This document shows, one piece after another, positions 1 to 8,687 of a DNA stretch of 64,000 nucleotides (position 1 is the first letter of the stretch; each line of letters begins with the position of its first letter). A program made the position numbers and the translations under genes. The stretch comes from CAVUWL01 sp963700105 (lineage in GTDB: Bacteria; Actinomycetota; Thermoleophilia; Solirubrobacterales; 70-9). A model generated the notes under the pieces. The model worked only from the letters and a program-made list of their open reading frames with translations, was not told the DNA's origin and did no database searches. The stretch lies in contig CAVOWL010000001.1 in assembly GCA_963700105.1 (NCBI GenBank), forward strand, positions 372,001 through 436,000, given 5' to 3'.

Positions 1-102
1 CGGTTGCGGCCCGGATTGTGCCGCTCCCGCCGGGGAAATGCACCCAAGCATCGCTTTGTGCACGATCCCGGCCATCCCGCCTCTGTAGGCTTGGGCGGCC
101 AG

Positions 103-306
103 ATGGAGGCCTCAAAACGTGCAGATGAGTTCGTCCCGGCCGGGCTCGCCTCCCTCGGAATCGAAGCCGATGAGGTCGAGCTGGCGGTAATGGCCGCCGC
201 CCACCAGCTCTTCTGGCCGCCGATCCTCGAGCTGTTGGCGCTCGACACAACCGTCGCTGCACCCGAACGCTACCCCGACCTCTCCAAGCCGCCCCCGAGC
301 TCGTGA
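103..306 (+). CDS. Small AtzG-like protein preceding an amidase
   Basis: A 67-residue protein whose stop overlaps the GTG start of the amidase by 4 bp, so the two are probably translationally coupled. The open frame extends to the window edge, but the first 33 codons read as arginine-rich non-coding sequence, so the ATG at 103 is preferred. The middle is predicted helical and ends in a proline-rich tail. Small helical proteins of this kind (AtzG/DUF4089 type) precede AtzE-like amidases and form heteromers with them; the assignment here rests on size and position rather than a clear motif. It could instead be an unrelated leader protein. Confidence 0.5.
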   Translation: MEASKRADEFVPAGLASLGIEADEVELAVMAAAHQLFWPPILELLALDTTVAAPERYPDLSKPPPSS

Positions 307-1673
307 GCGGCCTCGACCTGGGCCTGGCCAAGCAGGCGGCGGCGATCGCCGCCGGCGACCTCGACCCCGACGAGCTGCTCGATGCCGCCTTGGCGCGGAT
401 CGAGCAGCGAAACCCGGCGATAAACGCAGTGGTTGAGACCTTCCCCGAGCGCTCGCGTGAAATGCTGAAAGCAGCGCCGCGGGGGGCGCTGTTTGGAGTC
501 CCGGTGGTGATCAAGGACGAGTGGCCGCTGCCCTGGCGTGCCCAGCGCTTCGGCGCGGCCGAGATGTTTTCCCCAACCGGCCCCGCCGAATCGGGTCCCT
601 ATCGGGCCCTGCGGGACTGCGGTGCCGTGATAGTCGGAGTCGCCAACATGCACGAGCTGGGCTCAAGCAGCACCGGCAACTTCTCCGTCTACGGCGCCGC
701 CCACAACCCCTGGGATCTGGAGCGCTGCCCGGGCGGATCATCATCGGGCCCTGCCGCCGCGGTCGCCTCACGCCTCGTCGCGGGAGCGGTCGGCGCCGAT
801 GGAATCGGCTCAATCCGCTTTCCCGCCGCCTACTGCGGGTTGACCGGACTGAAGCCGACCTTCGGTCGCGCGGCGATGGCAGGGCACCATATGGCAGCGG
901 TCTCGTCGACGATCGTCTCCGGGCCGCTTTGCGCCGACGCCGGTGACTGCCGCCTGTTGGGATCGGTCCTCTACGGCGAGGAGCTGCGCGCTGGGGAGCC
1001 GCCGGCGCTGCGGATCGGCGTGGTCCGAGACTCGGTTTCTGAGGACGTCAGCGCCGAGGTGGGTGAGGCCTGTGGGGAGGCGATCGAGGCGCTGCGGCAG
1101 GCGAGCGGAGGAATCGTCCGAGAGATCTCACTTCCCGACATCGAGGTGGCGGCGCTGGCGACGGTTCTGATCGCCAACACAGAGGCCCTGGGGAACGTCT
1201 CGCCCCAGCGACTGAACCACCTGCACCCTGACCTCAGCCCCGTGAACCGAGGCTTCATCAAGTACCGGATGCTCCTACCGGCGGCGGCCAGCGTCAAGGC
1301 ATACCGAGTGCGTGACGTGATGCGAAGGCGGCTGCTAGGCGCCTTCGCCGAGGTCGATCTGATTGCCTGGCCGACCGTGCCCGCGGTCGCGCCACCGCTG
1401 CAGGCGCCGCTGGTCGAGCTGCCCTCGGGCACCCTCAGCGCCGACCAGGCAAACGTGCGCGGAGCCGGGTTGGCAAACCTGACCGGCATCCCCTCGATCA
1501 GCCTGCCGGTCGGCCTCGGCGCGGGGGATCTGCCAATTGGGCTGCAACTGCAGGCGCCGTGGGGGCGCGACGAGCTCCTCCTAGACGCCGCCGAGGCACT
1601 CGAGCGAGCCAACGGGCGAATCTGGGTGGAGGCGCTTCCGCCGCTGGCGCGAACCGCGCCGATCGACGCCTGA
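303..1673 (+). CDS. Amidase signature family hydrolase (AtzE/GatA-like)
   Basis: This 456-residue protein is an amidase-signature hydrolase that cleaves C-N amide bonds in the cytoplasm. The Ser-cisSer-Lys triad is visible: Lys71 in VVIKDE, the glycine/serine loop at 144-149 with cis-Ser146, and nucleophile Ser170 in GIGSIRFPA. The 24-residue spacing between the two serines matches fatty acid amide hydrolase. The usual TGGS around the nucleophile reads GIGS, a mild deviation. It is not a certain GatA, because no gatB or gatC is nearby; the small upstream partner favours an AtzE-like biuret, carboxamide or peptide-amide hydrolase. The substrate is unknown. Its stop shares one base with the next ATG (TGATG). 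Confidence 0.85.
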   Translation: MSGLDLGLAKQAAAIAAGDLDPDELLDAALARIEQRNPAINAVVETFPERSREMLKAAPRGALFGVPVVIKDEWPLPWRAQRFGAAEMFSPTGPAESGPYRALRDCGAVIVGVANMHELGSSSTGNFSVYGAAHNPWDLERCPGGSSSGPAAAVASRLVAGAVGADGIGSIRFPAAYCGLTGLKPTFGRAAMAGHHMAAVSSTIVSGPLCADAGDCRLLGSVLYGEELRAGEPPALRIGVVRDSVSEDVSAEVGEACGEAIEALRQASGGIVREISLPDIEVAALATVLIANTEALGNVSPQRLNHLHPDLSPVNRGFIKYRMLLPAAASVKAYRVRDVMRRRLLGAFAEVDLIAWPTVPAVAPPLQAPLVELPSGTLSADQANVRGAGLANLTGIPSISLPVGLGAGDLPIGLQLQAPWGRDELLLDAAEALERANGRIWVEALPPLARTAPIDA

Positions 1674-2638
1674 TGGCGGCGATCGAGGTCGAGGGCCTGC
1701 AGCGCAGCTTCGATGACGTCCTCGCGGTGCGCGGCGTCGACCTCGAGGTCAAAGACGGCGCGATCTTCGGATTCCTCGGTCCCAACGGCGCCGGCAAGAC
1801 GACCACGGTGCGGATGCTCACCACACTCCTACTGCCGACCGGCGGCCGCGCCACCGTCGCCGGACACGATGTGGTCAAGGAGGCGCGAGCGGTGCGGGCG
1901 ACAATCGGTGTCGCTTTGCAGGAGGCGGCGCTTGACCCCCTGATGACCGGCCGCGAGCTGATCCGCCTGCAGGCAACGCTGCAGGGCCTCCCAGCCGCCG
2001 AGGGCAAGCGCCGCGCCGATGATCTGCTCGAACGGGTCGACCTCGCCGCCGCCGCGGACCGACGGGTCGGCTCTTATTCGGGCGGGATGCAGCGCCGGCT
2101 CGATCTCGCCGCGGCGCTGGTGCACGAACCCCGCGTTCTCTTTCTCGATGAGCCGACCACCGGCCTTGATCCGGTCAGTCGCAAAACCATCTGGGAGGAG
2201 GTTCGGGGCCTAAACGAGGAGGGGACCACCGTCTTTCTCACCACCCAGTACCTGGAGGAGGCCGATCAGCTGGCCGAAAACGTCGCGATCATCGACGCCG
2301 GCATGATCGTCGCCGAAGGCACGCCGGCGTCGCTTAAGGCCGAGGTTGGCCACCCCCACGTGCAGCTCCAGCTGGCCGAGGGCTCGGTGGCCGCCGCCGC
2401 GGAGATTTGCGCCCGGATCGGGGCGCTGCTACCCCCCAGGGACCAAAACGAGGTCTTAGTCGAGGTCGAACACGGCGCCGCTGACATCCCGCGCCTGGTG
2501 TTGGCGCTCGATGAAGCCGGGATCGAGGTCGAGTCGCTGGAGCTGGTCCGCCCGACGCTCGACGATGTCTTCGTCGAGAAGACCGGCTACCACCTCGGCA
2601 GCGAGGAAGCCGGCAAGGCCGAGGCGGTCGAGGCTTGA
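1673..2638 (+). CDS. ABC transporter ATP-binding protein, DrrA type
   Basis: A 321-residue ATPase of the daunorubicin-resistance (DrrA/CcmA) type that powers an ABC-2 exporter. Walker A is GPNGAGKTTT, the signature is SGGMQRR and Walker B is LFLDEPTTGLD, followed by the D-loop; the C-terminal extension typical of DrrA is present. The ATG at 1673 overlaps the amidase stop, and a longer upstream frame only repeats antisense-like arginine-rich sequence. Two permease genes follow with overlaps, giving a complete exporter. The transported molecule cannot be told from sequence; drug, lipid or cell-wall glycoconjugate export are all possible. Confidence 0.93.
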   Translation: MAAIEVEGLQRSFDDVLAVRGVDLEVKDGAIFGFLGPNGAGKTTTVRMLTTLLLPTGGRATVAGHDVVKEARAVRATIGVALQEAALDPLMTGRELIRLQATLQGLPAAEGKRRADDLLERVDLAAAADRRVGSYSGGMQRRLDLAAALVHEPRVLFLDEPTTGLDPVSRKTIWEEVRGLNEEGTTVFLTTQYLEEADQLAENVAIIDAGMIVAEGTPASLKAEVGHPHVQLQLAEGSVAAAAEICARIGALLPPRDQNEVLVEVEHGAADIPRLVLALDEAGIEVESLELVRPTLDDVFVEKTGYHLGSEEAGKAEAVEA

Positions 2639-3489
2639 GCGGCGCCGCCCAGGCACTCCGCCCCTCTCCTTTGCCGCGGGAATCCGCGGCCCCCGTCCGA
2701 CCCCGGCTCGGCCTGATTACGAACCTGAGGGTGATCAGGGCGCTGGGCATGCGCTCGATCCGCCAAACCTTTCGCCGTCCCCAGCTCGCCTCGCCGATCA
2801 TCGTCTTTCCAACTCTCTTGTTGGCGATCCAAACCGGCGGCGCCGGCGCCGCGGTCCACCTTCCTGGATTTCCGCCGGTCCAAAGCTTTCTGCAATTCAT
2901 GCTCGCCGGAGCGATGATGCAGTCGCTGATGCTGGCCGGAAACAGCGGCGGCATCGCCCTCGCGGTAGACATTGAGATCGGCTTCACGGACCGCCTCTTC
3001 TCGGCCCCGATCCCGCGTTTTACGATCGTCTTGGGGCGCCTCGCCGGCACCGCGGCGCTGGGGTTGCTATCGGCACTTTGGTTTTTGGCGATCGGGCTGA
3101 TCTTCGGCGCTGAAATCCAGGGTGGGATCGGCGGCGCGGCGATCGCCGTTTCATTGGTCACGGCAGCGGCGCTGGCGGTGGGTGGAATCGTCGCGGCGAT
3201 TGCGCTCAGAACCGGCAGCGCCAGCGTCGTTCAGGGGTTGTTTCCACTCGTCCTCGTGGTCCTCTTCCTGTCATCGGCCTTCTTCCCGGAGAGCCTGATG
3301 ATCCAACCGGCGCGTGCGATCGCCGAATACAACCCGCTGAGCCTCGTCGTCAACGGCATTCGCAATCCGATGATCGCCGGAATCAGCGCCACCGAAACGC
3401 TCGCCGCGGCGGCGACGATACTCGGCATCGCCGTCCTGGGGCTCTTGCTCAGCGCCGGGGCACTGCGCCACCGGCTGAGGGTCGGCTGA
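2635..3489 (+). CDS. ABC-2 type permease (DrrB-like), first of two
   Basis: A 284-residue integral membrane protein with about six hydrophobic segments after a short cytoplasmic N-terminus, typical of ABC-2/DrrB permeases. It starts at TTG inside a TTGA overlap with the ATPase stop, a coupling style seen repeatedly in this window. Conserved ABC-2 features include the EIGFTDRLFSAPI stretch after the first hydrophobic block and the NPLSLVVNGIR segment near the end. With the next gene it should form a heterodimeric membrane channel driven by the upstream ATPase. Confidence 0.9.
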   Translation: MSGAAQALRPSPLPRESAAPVRPRLGLITNLRVIRALGMRSIRQTFRRPQLASPIIVFPTLLLAIQTGGAGAAVHLPGFPPVQSFLQFMLAGAMMQSLMLAGNSGGIALAVDIEIGFTDRLFSAPIPRFTIVLGRLAGTAALGLLSALWFLAIGLIFGAEIQGGIGGAAIAVSLVTAAALAVGGIVAAIALRTGSASVVQGLFPLVLVVLFLSSAFFPESLMIQPARAIAEYNPLSLVVNGIRNPMIAGISATETLAAAATILGIAVLGLLLSAGALRHRLRVG

Positions 3490-4280
3490 TGGACGCCGCC
3501 CCCGCGATGGCGCCCTGGCGAAGCAACCTGGCGACGATCGCGGCGCTGGTGACGCGGGCCAAGAACGAGCTGCTGCGGGTGCCGGGGGCGGCGATCCCCG
3601 GCGTCTTGGCTCCGACAATCTTCTTCCTCGGACTAAATGGAGTCTTCGGCGCGCTGACCCACCTCAAAGGCTTCACCACGGGCAGCTATGAGAGCTACAT
3701 CGTCCCGGTCAGCATGCTTCAGGGAGCGGGCTTCACGGGTGCCGCGGCGGGCGTCAACCTGGCCCGAGACATCGAGCAGGGCTGGCTTGATCGCCTCCTC
3801 GTCTCACCGGCGCCGCGCTGGGTATTGCTGGCGGGAACTGTCGTTGCGGCCAGCGCTCGTTCGCTTATCCCGGCGACCTTCGTCTTCGCTGTGGCCCTCG
3901 TCCTGGGGGCGAACTTCCCGGGAATCGACGGCCTCCTGATCACCTACTTCATGGTCGCCTCGATGGCCGCCGTCGCGGCCTGCTGGGGCTCGATGCTGGC
4001 GCTGCGCTTCAAGAGCCAATCGGCGGCTCCCCTGATGCAGGCCGGGACGATGGCGGTGATCCTAACCACCACCGCCTACGCGCCGCTCCTCCTCCTGCAG
4101 GGCTGGCTGCAAGACGTCGCCCGGGTCAATCCGGTCACCCAGGTGATCGAAGCGGCGCGGCAGGGCTTTCTCGGCGGCGTCAGCTGGGCGGAAACCTGGC
4201 CGGGCCTTCTCGCGCTGGCGGGCATGGGCGCGATCCTCGGGACCCTCGCCCTGCGCGAGATGCGCCGCACGGCGCTCTGA
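3489..4280 (+). CDS. ABC-2 type permease (DrrB-like), second of two
   Basis: A 263-residue permease paralogous to the preceding one, starting at an ATG that shares one base with the upstream stop (TGATG). It shows the same pattern: a charged N-terminus, about six membrane helices, the DIEQGWLDRLLVSPAPRW motif that parallels the coupling segment of its neighbour, and a closing VNPVTQVIEAAR segment. Two different permeases with one ATPase suggest a heterodimeric exporter. Substrate unknown. Confidence 0.9.
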   Translation: MDAAPAMAPWRSNLATIAALVTRAKNELLRVPGAAIPGVLAPTIFFLGLNGVFGALTHLKGFTTGSYESYIVPVSMLQGAGFTGAAAGVNLARDIEQGWLDRLLVSPAPRWVLLAGTVVAASARSLIPATFVFAVALVLGANFPGIDGLLITYFMVASMAAVAACWGSMLALRFKSQSAAPLMQAGTMAVILTTTAYAPLLLLQGWLQDVARVNPVTQVIEAARQGFLGGVSWAETWPGLLALAGMGAILGTLALREMRRTAL

Positions 4281-4325
4281 TCGGCGGGGGGCTGGAGTGG
4301 CAGACCGAAGCGGCGGGGCGGGACC

Positions 4326-5534
4326 TTGGCGGGACTGAGCGCTGCGCCAGGCGCCGAGGTGATCGAGACCGCCGCCCGCGTCTTGGACCGAAACTGGCTG
4401 GCGGGCGAGCGGCTCGGAGTGCCGTTTGCCTACACCCGCCCCAGCCCGAACCGCTACCCGTGGCAGTGGTATTGGGACTCCTGTTTTGCGGCGATCGTGT
4501 GGCGGCGATTTGACCGGCGCCGGGCGCGGGCCGAGCTTGAGACGCTGCTCGCCGCGCAGCGCTCGGACGGCTTCCTCGGCCACACGATCTTTTGGGAGAG
4601 GCCGGTTTCGCTCGGCCGCTTGCTCTTTTACAACGTCGCCTCCCGCGACGCCCTTCAGACTGAGACGATCCAACCACCGCTTCTGGCCTGGGCCTGGGCG
4701 ATCGCCGTCGGTGACCCGGCTGCCGAGCCACGGATCGCGGCCCACCTGGATTGGCTGGCGAGCAACCGCGACCTCGAGGGGGACGGGCTGCTTTGGATCG
4801 TGCAGCCCGATGAGTCCGGGCTGGATGCCTCGCCCAAGTTCGACCCGGTCTGGGGTCGGCGCGCCAACGGACGGATCGGCTTTCCGGCGCTGGTCAGGCG
4901 CAATCGTCGACTCGGCTTCAACGCGCGAAGGATCGCTTCCCGGGGGGGGCCGCTCCTCTGCGAGACGCTGGTCAACACGATGTGGTCGCTATCGCTGCAG
5001 GCCCATGGTCGGCCCTCGCCGACCGCGGCGTTGATCGAGCGCCTCTGGGATGAGCGCCGCGGGCTCTTCCTCGACGAGGTCCGCCCGGGCGGGGCGCGAC
5101 CGCAGGTGATCACCTGGGCCGGGCTCTCCCCGCTCTGCCTTCCCGACCTGCCCGATGAGATCGGCCGCCGCCTGATCGAGCAGCACCTTCTAAACGACGG
5201 CGAGTTCGCCACCGCCGTCGCTCCGCCCTCGGTCGCGATCTGTGAGCCGAGCTATCAGCCCGGCGGCGGCCGCGGTCCGATTCGGCGCTACTGGCGAGGA
5301 CCGACCTGGATCAATTCCGCCTGGATGGTATGGATCGGGCTGCGCCGACTGGGCTATCAGCGCGAGGCGGCGCAGCTGGTCAGTGGCCTGCTCGCCGCGG
5401 TGCGTCGCGAAGGCCTGCGTGAGTATTACGACCCGCGCAGCGGCCGCGGCCTGGGGGCCGAGAGTTTTGCCTGGTCGGCGCTGATCGCCGAGATGGCCGA
5501 CCCCGACCCCCGGGTCGAGACCAGCTATTTGTAG
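4326..5534 (+). CDS. GH63-like (alpha/alpha)6 glycoside hydrolase, possibly glucosylglycerate hydrolase
   Basis: A 402-residue cytoplasmic enzyme of the six-hairpin glycosidase fold. Diagnostic features are the aromatic substrate loop YPWQWYWDSCF near residue 42, the YWRGPTWINSAWMVW segment near the C-terminus and the late acidic motif YYDPRSGRGLGAESFAW. All three recur in GH63 mannosylglycerate/glucosylglycerate hydrolases and related trehalase-fold enzymes. A role in recycling glycerate-based compatible solutes is inferred from family likeness only. The TTG start at 4326 lies 45 bp after the permease, so it may be the last gene of that operon. Its stop lies inside the end of the convergent infA gene (10 bp overlap). 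Confidence 0.75.
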   Translation: MAGLSAAPGAEVIETAARVLDRNWLAGERLGVPFAYTRPSPNRYPWQWYWDSCFAAIVWRRFDRRRARAELETLLAAQRSDGFLGHTIFWERPVSLGRLLFYNVASRDALQTETIQPPLLAWAWAIAVGDPAAEPRIAAHLDWLASNRDLEGDGLLWIVQPDESGLDASPKFDPVWGRRANGRIGFPALVRRNRRLGFNARRIASRGGPLLCETLVNTMWSLSLQAHGRPSPTAALIERLWDERRGLFLDEVRPGGARPQVITWAGLSPLCLPDLPDEIGRRLIEQHLLNDGEFATAVAPPSVAICEPSYQPGGGRGPIRRYWRGPTWINSAWMVWIGLRRLGYQREAAQLVSGLLAAVRREGLREYYDPRSGRGLGAESFAWSALIAEMADPDPRVETSYL

Positions 5535-5743
5535 CGATAGGTGATCCGACCGCGGTCGAGATCGTATGGGGAGAGCTCGATCTTGACCCGGTCGCCGGGC
5601 AGGATGCGGATGTAGTGGCGGCGCATCTTGCCCGAGATGTGCCCGAGCACATCGTGGCCGTTATCGAGTTTGACCCGAAACATCGTGTTGGGGAGGGCCT
5701 CGGTGATCTCGCCCTCCATTTCGATCTTTTCCTCTTTGGACAT
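5525..5743 (-). CDS. infA: Translation initiation factor IF-1
   Basis: A 72-residue S1-fold protein that binds the 30S A site during initiation. The sequence is a textbook IF-1: MSKEEKIEMEGEI at the start, the RVKLDNGHDVLGHISGK core and the RILPGDRVKIELSPYDL strand-turn-strand. The longer frame adds 13 residues upstream that are not part of the family, so the internal ATG is chosen. Here it is apart from the spc ribosomal operon where infA usually sits, at the end of a minus-strand housekeeping series 35 bp after the CCA/poly(A) polymerase gene. Confidence 0.95.
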   Translation of the reverse strand: MSKEEKIEMEGEITEALPNTMFRVKLDNGHDVLGHISGKMRRHYIRILPGDRVKIELSPYDLDRGRITYRYK

Positions 5744-5778
5744 GCGGCGGCAGCGTAGCGGACCCGATCGCCCCCAGC

Positions 5779-7197
5779 TCAACCGCGCAGCGCGCGGGCG
5801 TGGGCCACCGCTTGGGAGCGGGTGCTGACCTCGCCGCAGTAGCGCGCGGCGTCGAGCTCGGCCAACAGCTCACCGAGCTCGGGCCCGGGCTCGATTCCGA
5901 GCTCCGCCGCCAGCTCGTCACCGCGCAGCAGCGGCGGGGGGCGATCGCGGCGCCACTCAAGCGCCGCGGCGATCATCACCTGAGCCAGCGAAAGGTGCGC
6001 CTCGATCGCCTTCTCGCTGGCCAGCGCGCCGCTGCCCCGAGCAGAGAGGCGGTCGGCGATCGTGAGCAGGGTGACGTCCACGGCGACTGGATCGGTGGCG
6101 CGGAGGTACTCATAGACCCTTCGCCGCGGCAGCGGTACCTCGTGCACCAAAAACCCCAGTCGCAGGTGGTGAAGGGTCAGCTCCTGCAAGTGCTCGGTCA
6201 GGCGGCGACTGGCGCGCAGTCTCGAGCAAAGGGAGGCGAGCATCTCAGCGCCGTCGCGATCGTGTCCGATGAAGGTGACGTGGCCGCCGCGCTCGGCCCG
6301 GGTGCGCGGCTTGCCGATGTCGTGAAGGAGAGCACCGAAGCGAAGCGCCGTCGCACGGCTAATCTGATCGGCGAGCGGCTCGGCGAGCAGCTCCCTGACC
6401 TCGGCCGCGCGCTCGCCGGCAAAGCGGCCCAGATCGGACTCCACTTCAAGCGTGTGCTCGAGCACCGCCATGGTGTGGTCGTATACGTCGAGATGGTGGT
6501 TGGGGCCCTGTTTGACTCCACGCAGCTCCCACACCTCGGGCAACAACACCGCGCCGATCCCCAACTGCTCGAGCAGTTGCAAACCACGTATCGGCGCCGG
6601 ACCGCCGATCAGCGCCCGCAGCTCGCCGAGCTGTCGCTCCCCGGCGGCCTCGGCGGCGAGGGCGGCCGCGGCGCGGGCGAGCGAGACGGTCTCCGGCGCA
6701 ATCGCGAGGTCGAGCTCCGCCGCCAGCCGTGCCGCGCGCAGCAGCCGCAGGGGATCCGCGACAAAGCTGCGGGGACCGACCGCGCGCAGCAGCCCTTGAT
6801 CGAGATCGGCCAGGCCCCCGTGAGGGTCGATCAGCGCGCCGCCGGTGAGTGGCGCCGCAATCGCCCCGACCGTGAAGTCGCGCTCGCCGAGGTCTGCCTC
6901 GATCGTCTCGCCGCGCAGCGCGGTGGCGTCGATCTGCCAGGAGTGATCATCTGCGGTGGCCCGCCAGCTGCCAAACTCGGCCGAAAGCTCAAAGGCATGA
7001 CCACCACCCTCGCGCGCGATCGCCCTCGCACAAGCGCCGGGGTCGGCCGTGACGGCAAGGTCGAGGTCGCTGATGGCCCGCTCAAGCGCTGCATCGCGGA
7101 GCGCCCCGCCGACGATCCAGGCCGGTCCTTGGGCGATCAACGCGCGCCGCGCCAGAGCGACCGGATCCGCCGCCCCGAGCCGCTCGAGCAGGCTCAC
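5779..7197 (-). CDS. CCA tRNA nucleotidyltransferase / poly(A) polymerase family with HD domain
   Basis: A 472-residue class II nucleotidyltransferase. The head domain carries the GG motif (30-31), the metal-binding DLD (Asp44, Asp46), RDFTVGAIA (106-114) and the arginine-rich PLRLLRAARLA helix. A C-terminal HD phosphohydrolase domain holds HHLDVYDHT (244-251) and LLHDIGK (His302-Asp303). It should add or repair the tRNA 3' CCA end; sequence alone does not exclude a poly(A) polymerase. It overlaps alr by 4 bp and is therefore probably cotranscribed with it. Confidence 0.9.
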   Translation of the reverse strand: MSLLERLGAADPVALARRALIAQGPAWIVGGALRDAALERAISDLDLAVTADPGACARAIAREGGGHAFELSAEFGSWRATADDHSWQIDATALRGETIEADLGERDFTVGAIAAPLTGGALIDPHGGLADLDQGLLRAVGPRSFVADPLRLLRAARLAAELDLAIAPETVSLARAAAALAAEAAGERQLGELRALIGGPAPIRGLQLLEQLGIGAVLLPEVWELRGVKQGPNHHLDVYDHTMAVLEHTLEVESDLGRFAGERAAEVRELLAEPLADQISRATALRFGALLHDIGKPRTRAERGGHVTFIGHDRDGAEMLASLCSRLRASRRLTEHLQELTLHHLRLGFLVHEVPLPRRRVYEYLRATDPVAVDVTLLTIADRLSARGSGALASEKAIEAHLSLAQVMIAAALEWRRDRPPPLLRGDELAAELGIEPGPELGELLAELDAARYCGEVSTRSQAVAHARALRG

Positions 7198-8303
7198 GCT
7201 GCTTCCCGCGGAACCCGGGCTGAGATCGCGCAGGTGACCTCGTAGTTGATCGTTGCGAGCCTCGCGGCGATCTCCTCGGCGAGAATCCTCTGATCGCCCT
7301 GGGCCCCGATCAGCACGGCCTCCTGACCGGGCTCGACCTCGCGAGTCGGCCCCAGGTCGACGGTCAGGTTATCCATCGAGACGGTGCCGACCAACGGATA
7401 GCGGCGGCCGCCGATCAGAAGCTCGGCGTTGTTTGAGAGGCCGCGCCGCACCCCGTCGCCGTAGCCAAGTGGCAACACCCCAACCCAGGTATCGACCGGG
7501 GCCCGCCAGCTGCGCCCATATCCGGCGCTGGTGCCGGCGGCAAAGCGCTTCACATCGGCGACGTAGGATCGCAGCGATAGCGCCGGGATCAGCCCGCGCT
7601 CGGCCGGGTCAACCTGGAACGGATCGAGCCCGTAGATGGCAACCCCACAGCGCGCCATATCGAAGTGAGCACGGCGCTCGCGAAACACGGCGGCGCTATT
7701 GGCAGCGTGGACGGTAAGTTCGGGGAACTCCGAGCGCAGCTCGGAGGCGAGCGCGCTGAAGTCCGAGAGCTGGTGCTCAAAGAAGTCCGACTCGGGCTCA
7801 TCGGCGGTCGCGAAATGCGTCCAGAGACCGACCAGCTCCAGATTGGGGTCCGCGGCGCTGGCGCGGGCCAGCTCCAAAACCTCGCCCCGGTCGGAGTTGC
7901 CGAGTCGCCCCATCCCGCTGTCGTACTTGACGTGGACCCGAGCGGGACGACCCTGGGCGCGGGCGCGGGCCGAGAGCACGCGGCGAAACCCCTCGCGCCA
8001 GACCGCGATCTCCGATCCAGCGGCGAGCGCCACGTCAACCTCCTCGGGGCTGAGCGCCCCCATCGTCAGGAGCGGCACGTCTCCGAAGCGCTCGCCGATC
8101 CGGGCGGCCTCGCTGGCGGTGGCCACCGCCAGCCGCTCGGCGCCTCCTGCCAGCGCCGCGGAGGCACAGTCCTCGGCACCGTGGCCGTAGCCATCTGCCT
8201 TGATGACCGCGCAAAGCTCGGCGCCGGGGTCAAGCGTCTGCCTTAACCGCACGCAATTTGCCCGCACCGCGGCGAGATCGATCCGGGCGAGCGCCCGCGC
8301 CAC
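7194..8303 (-). CDS. alr: Alanine racemase
   Basis: A 369-residue PLP enzyme converting L- to D-alanine for peptidoglycan. The PLP lysine is Lys35 in AVIKADGYGHG, the second catalytic tyrosine lies in SAGYGRSW, and the C-terminal beta domain has GTVSMDNLTVDLG. It starts with GTG at 8303, two bases after the stop of a small upstream frame, and its end overlaps the CCA-polymerase gene by an ATGA. Neighbouring nnr and acpS match the common actinobacterial order, although the usual tsaE downstream of alr is replaced by the nucleotidyltransferase. Confidence 0.95.
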   Translation of the reverse strand: MARALARIDLAAVRANCVRLRQTLDPGAELCAVIKADGYGHGAEDCASAALAGGAERLAVATASEAARIGERFGDVPLLTMGALSPEEVDVALAAGSEIAVWREGFRRVLSARARAQGRPARVHVKYDSGMGRLGNSDRGEVLELARASAADPNLELVGLWTHFATADEPESDFFEHQLSDFSALASELRSEFPELTVHAANSAAVFRERRAHFDMARCGVAIYGLDPFQVDPAERGLIPALSLRSYVADVKRFAAGTSAGYGRSWRAPVDTWVGVLPLGYGDGVRRGLSNNAELLIGGRRYPLVGTVSMDNLTVDLGPTREVEPGQEAVLIGAQGDQRILAEEIAARLATINYEVTCAISARVPREAA

Positions 8304-8305
8304 GA

Positions 8306-8617
8306 TCAGCCGAACCGCCGCGCGGCCTGCGCGTCGGTCCGGGTCAGGGTCGCGGCGAGGTAGACCGCGCCCCGCTCGGCGCCTTCACCGCCCGGCGCGG
8401 CAGCGGGGCTAATCGGCGCCCTGCCCAAACGCCCCCCCAACCTCTCGATCGATCCGATCGGGTGGAGGCGGCCAATCTGCTTTCGGAGAGAGGACCACCG
8501 CAGCGCAGAGCGCGGCCCCGCTGGGATCAATTCCGACCGATGGCGCGGCCGCCTCAGGCCGGCGTCGACGAGGCTGGAGGGCGGCGGCTTGGCGCTGGTC
8601 TGCGCGGCGGCCTTCAC
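8306..8617 (-). other. Doubtful small ORF in the 385-bp alr-nnr gap
   Basis: The gap between nnr and alr (8304-8687) holds no recognisable gene. The best candidate is this 103-codon minus-strand frame, whose stop lies two bases before the alr GTG, a spacing typical of coupled genes. Its last 18 to 20 codons end almost exclusively in G or C, as real genes here do, but the upstream two-thirds show only background bias and read as arginine/proline-rich sequence. It may be noncoding leader DNA, or the remnant of a gene whose C-terminus survives. No motif is recognised. Confidence 0.25.
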
Positions 8618-8687
8618 GGCTCAGCGAGGAGCGATGCTCTGGCTGAGATCGCCGCCGGGATTTGATCTAAGGCCACTGCGGGCGAGA

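Noticed and set aside
5800..7245. Long plus-strand open frame (481 codons) opposite the CCA polymerase gene
   Set aside because: It is the antisense of a gene with clear catalytic motifs; no family motif on the plus strand, and such mirror frames are expected at this G+C.
8258..8665. Plus-strand frame in the alr-nnr gap
   Set aside because: Begins inside alr antisense and is arginine/proline-rich without motif.
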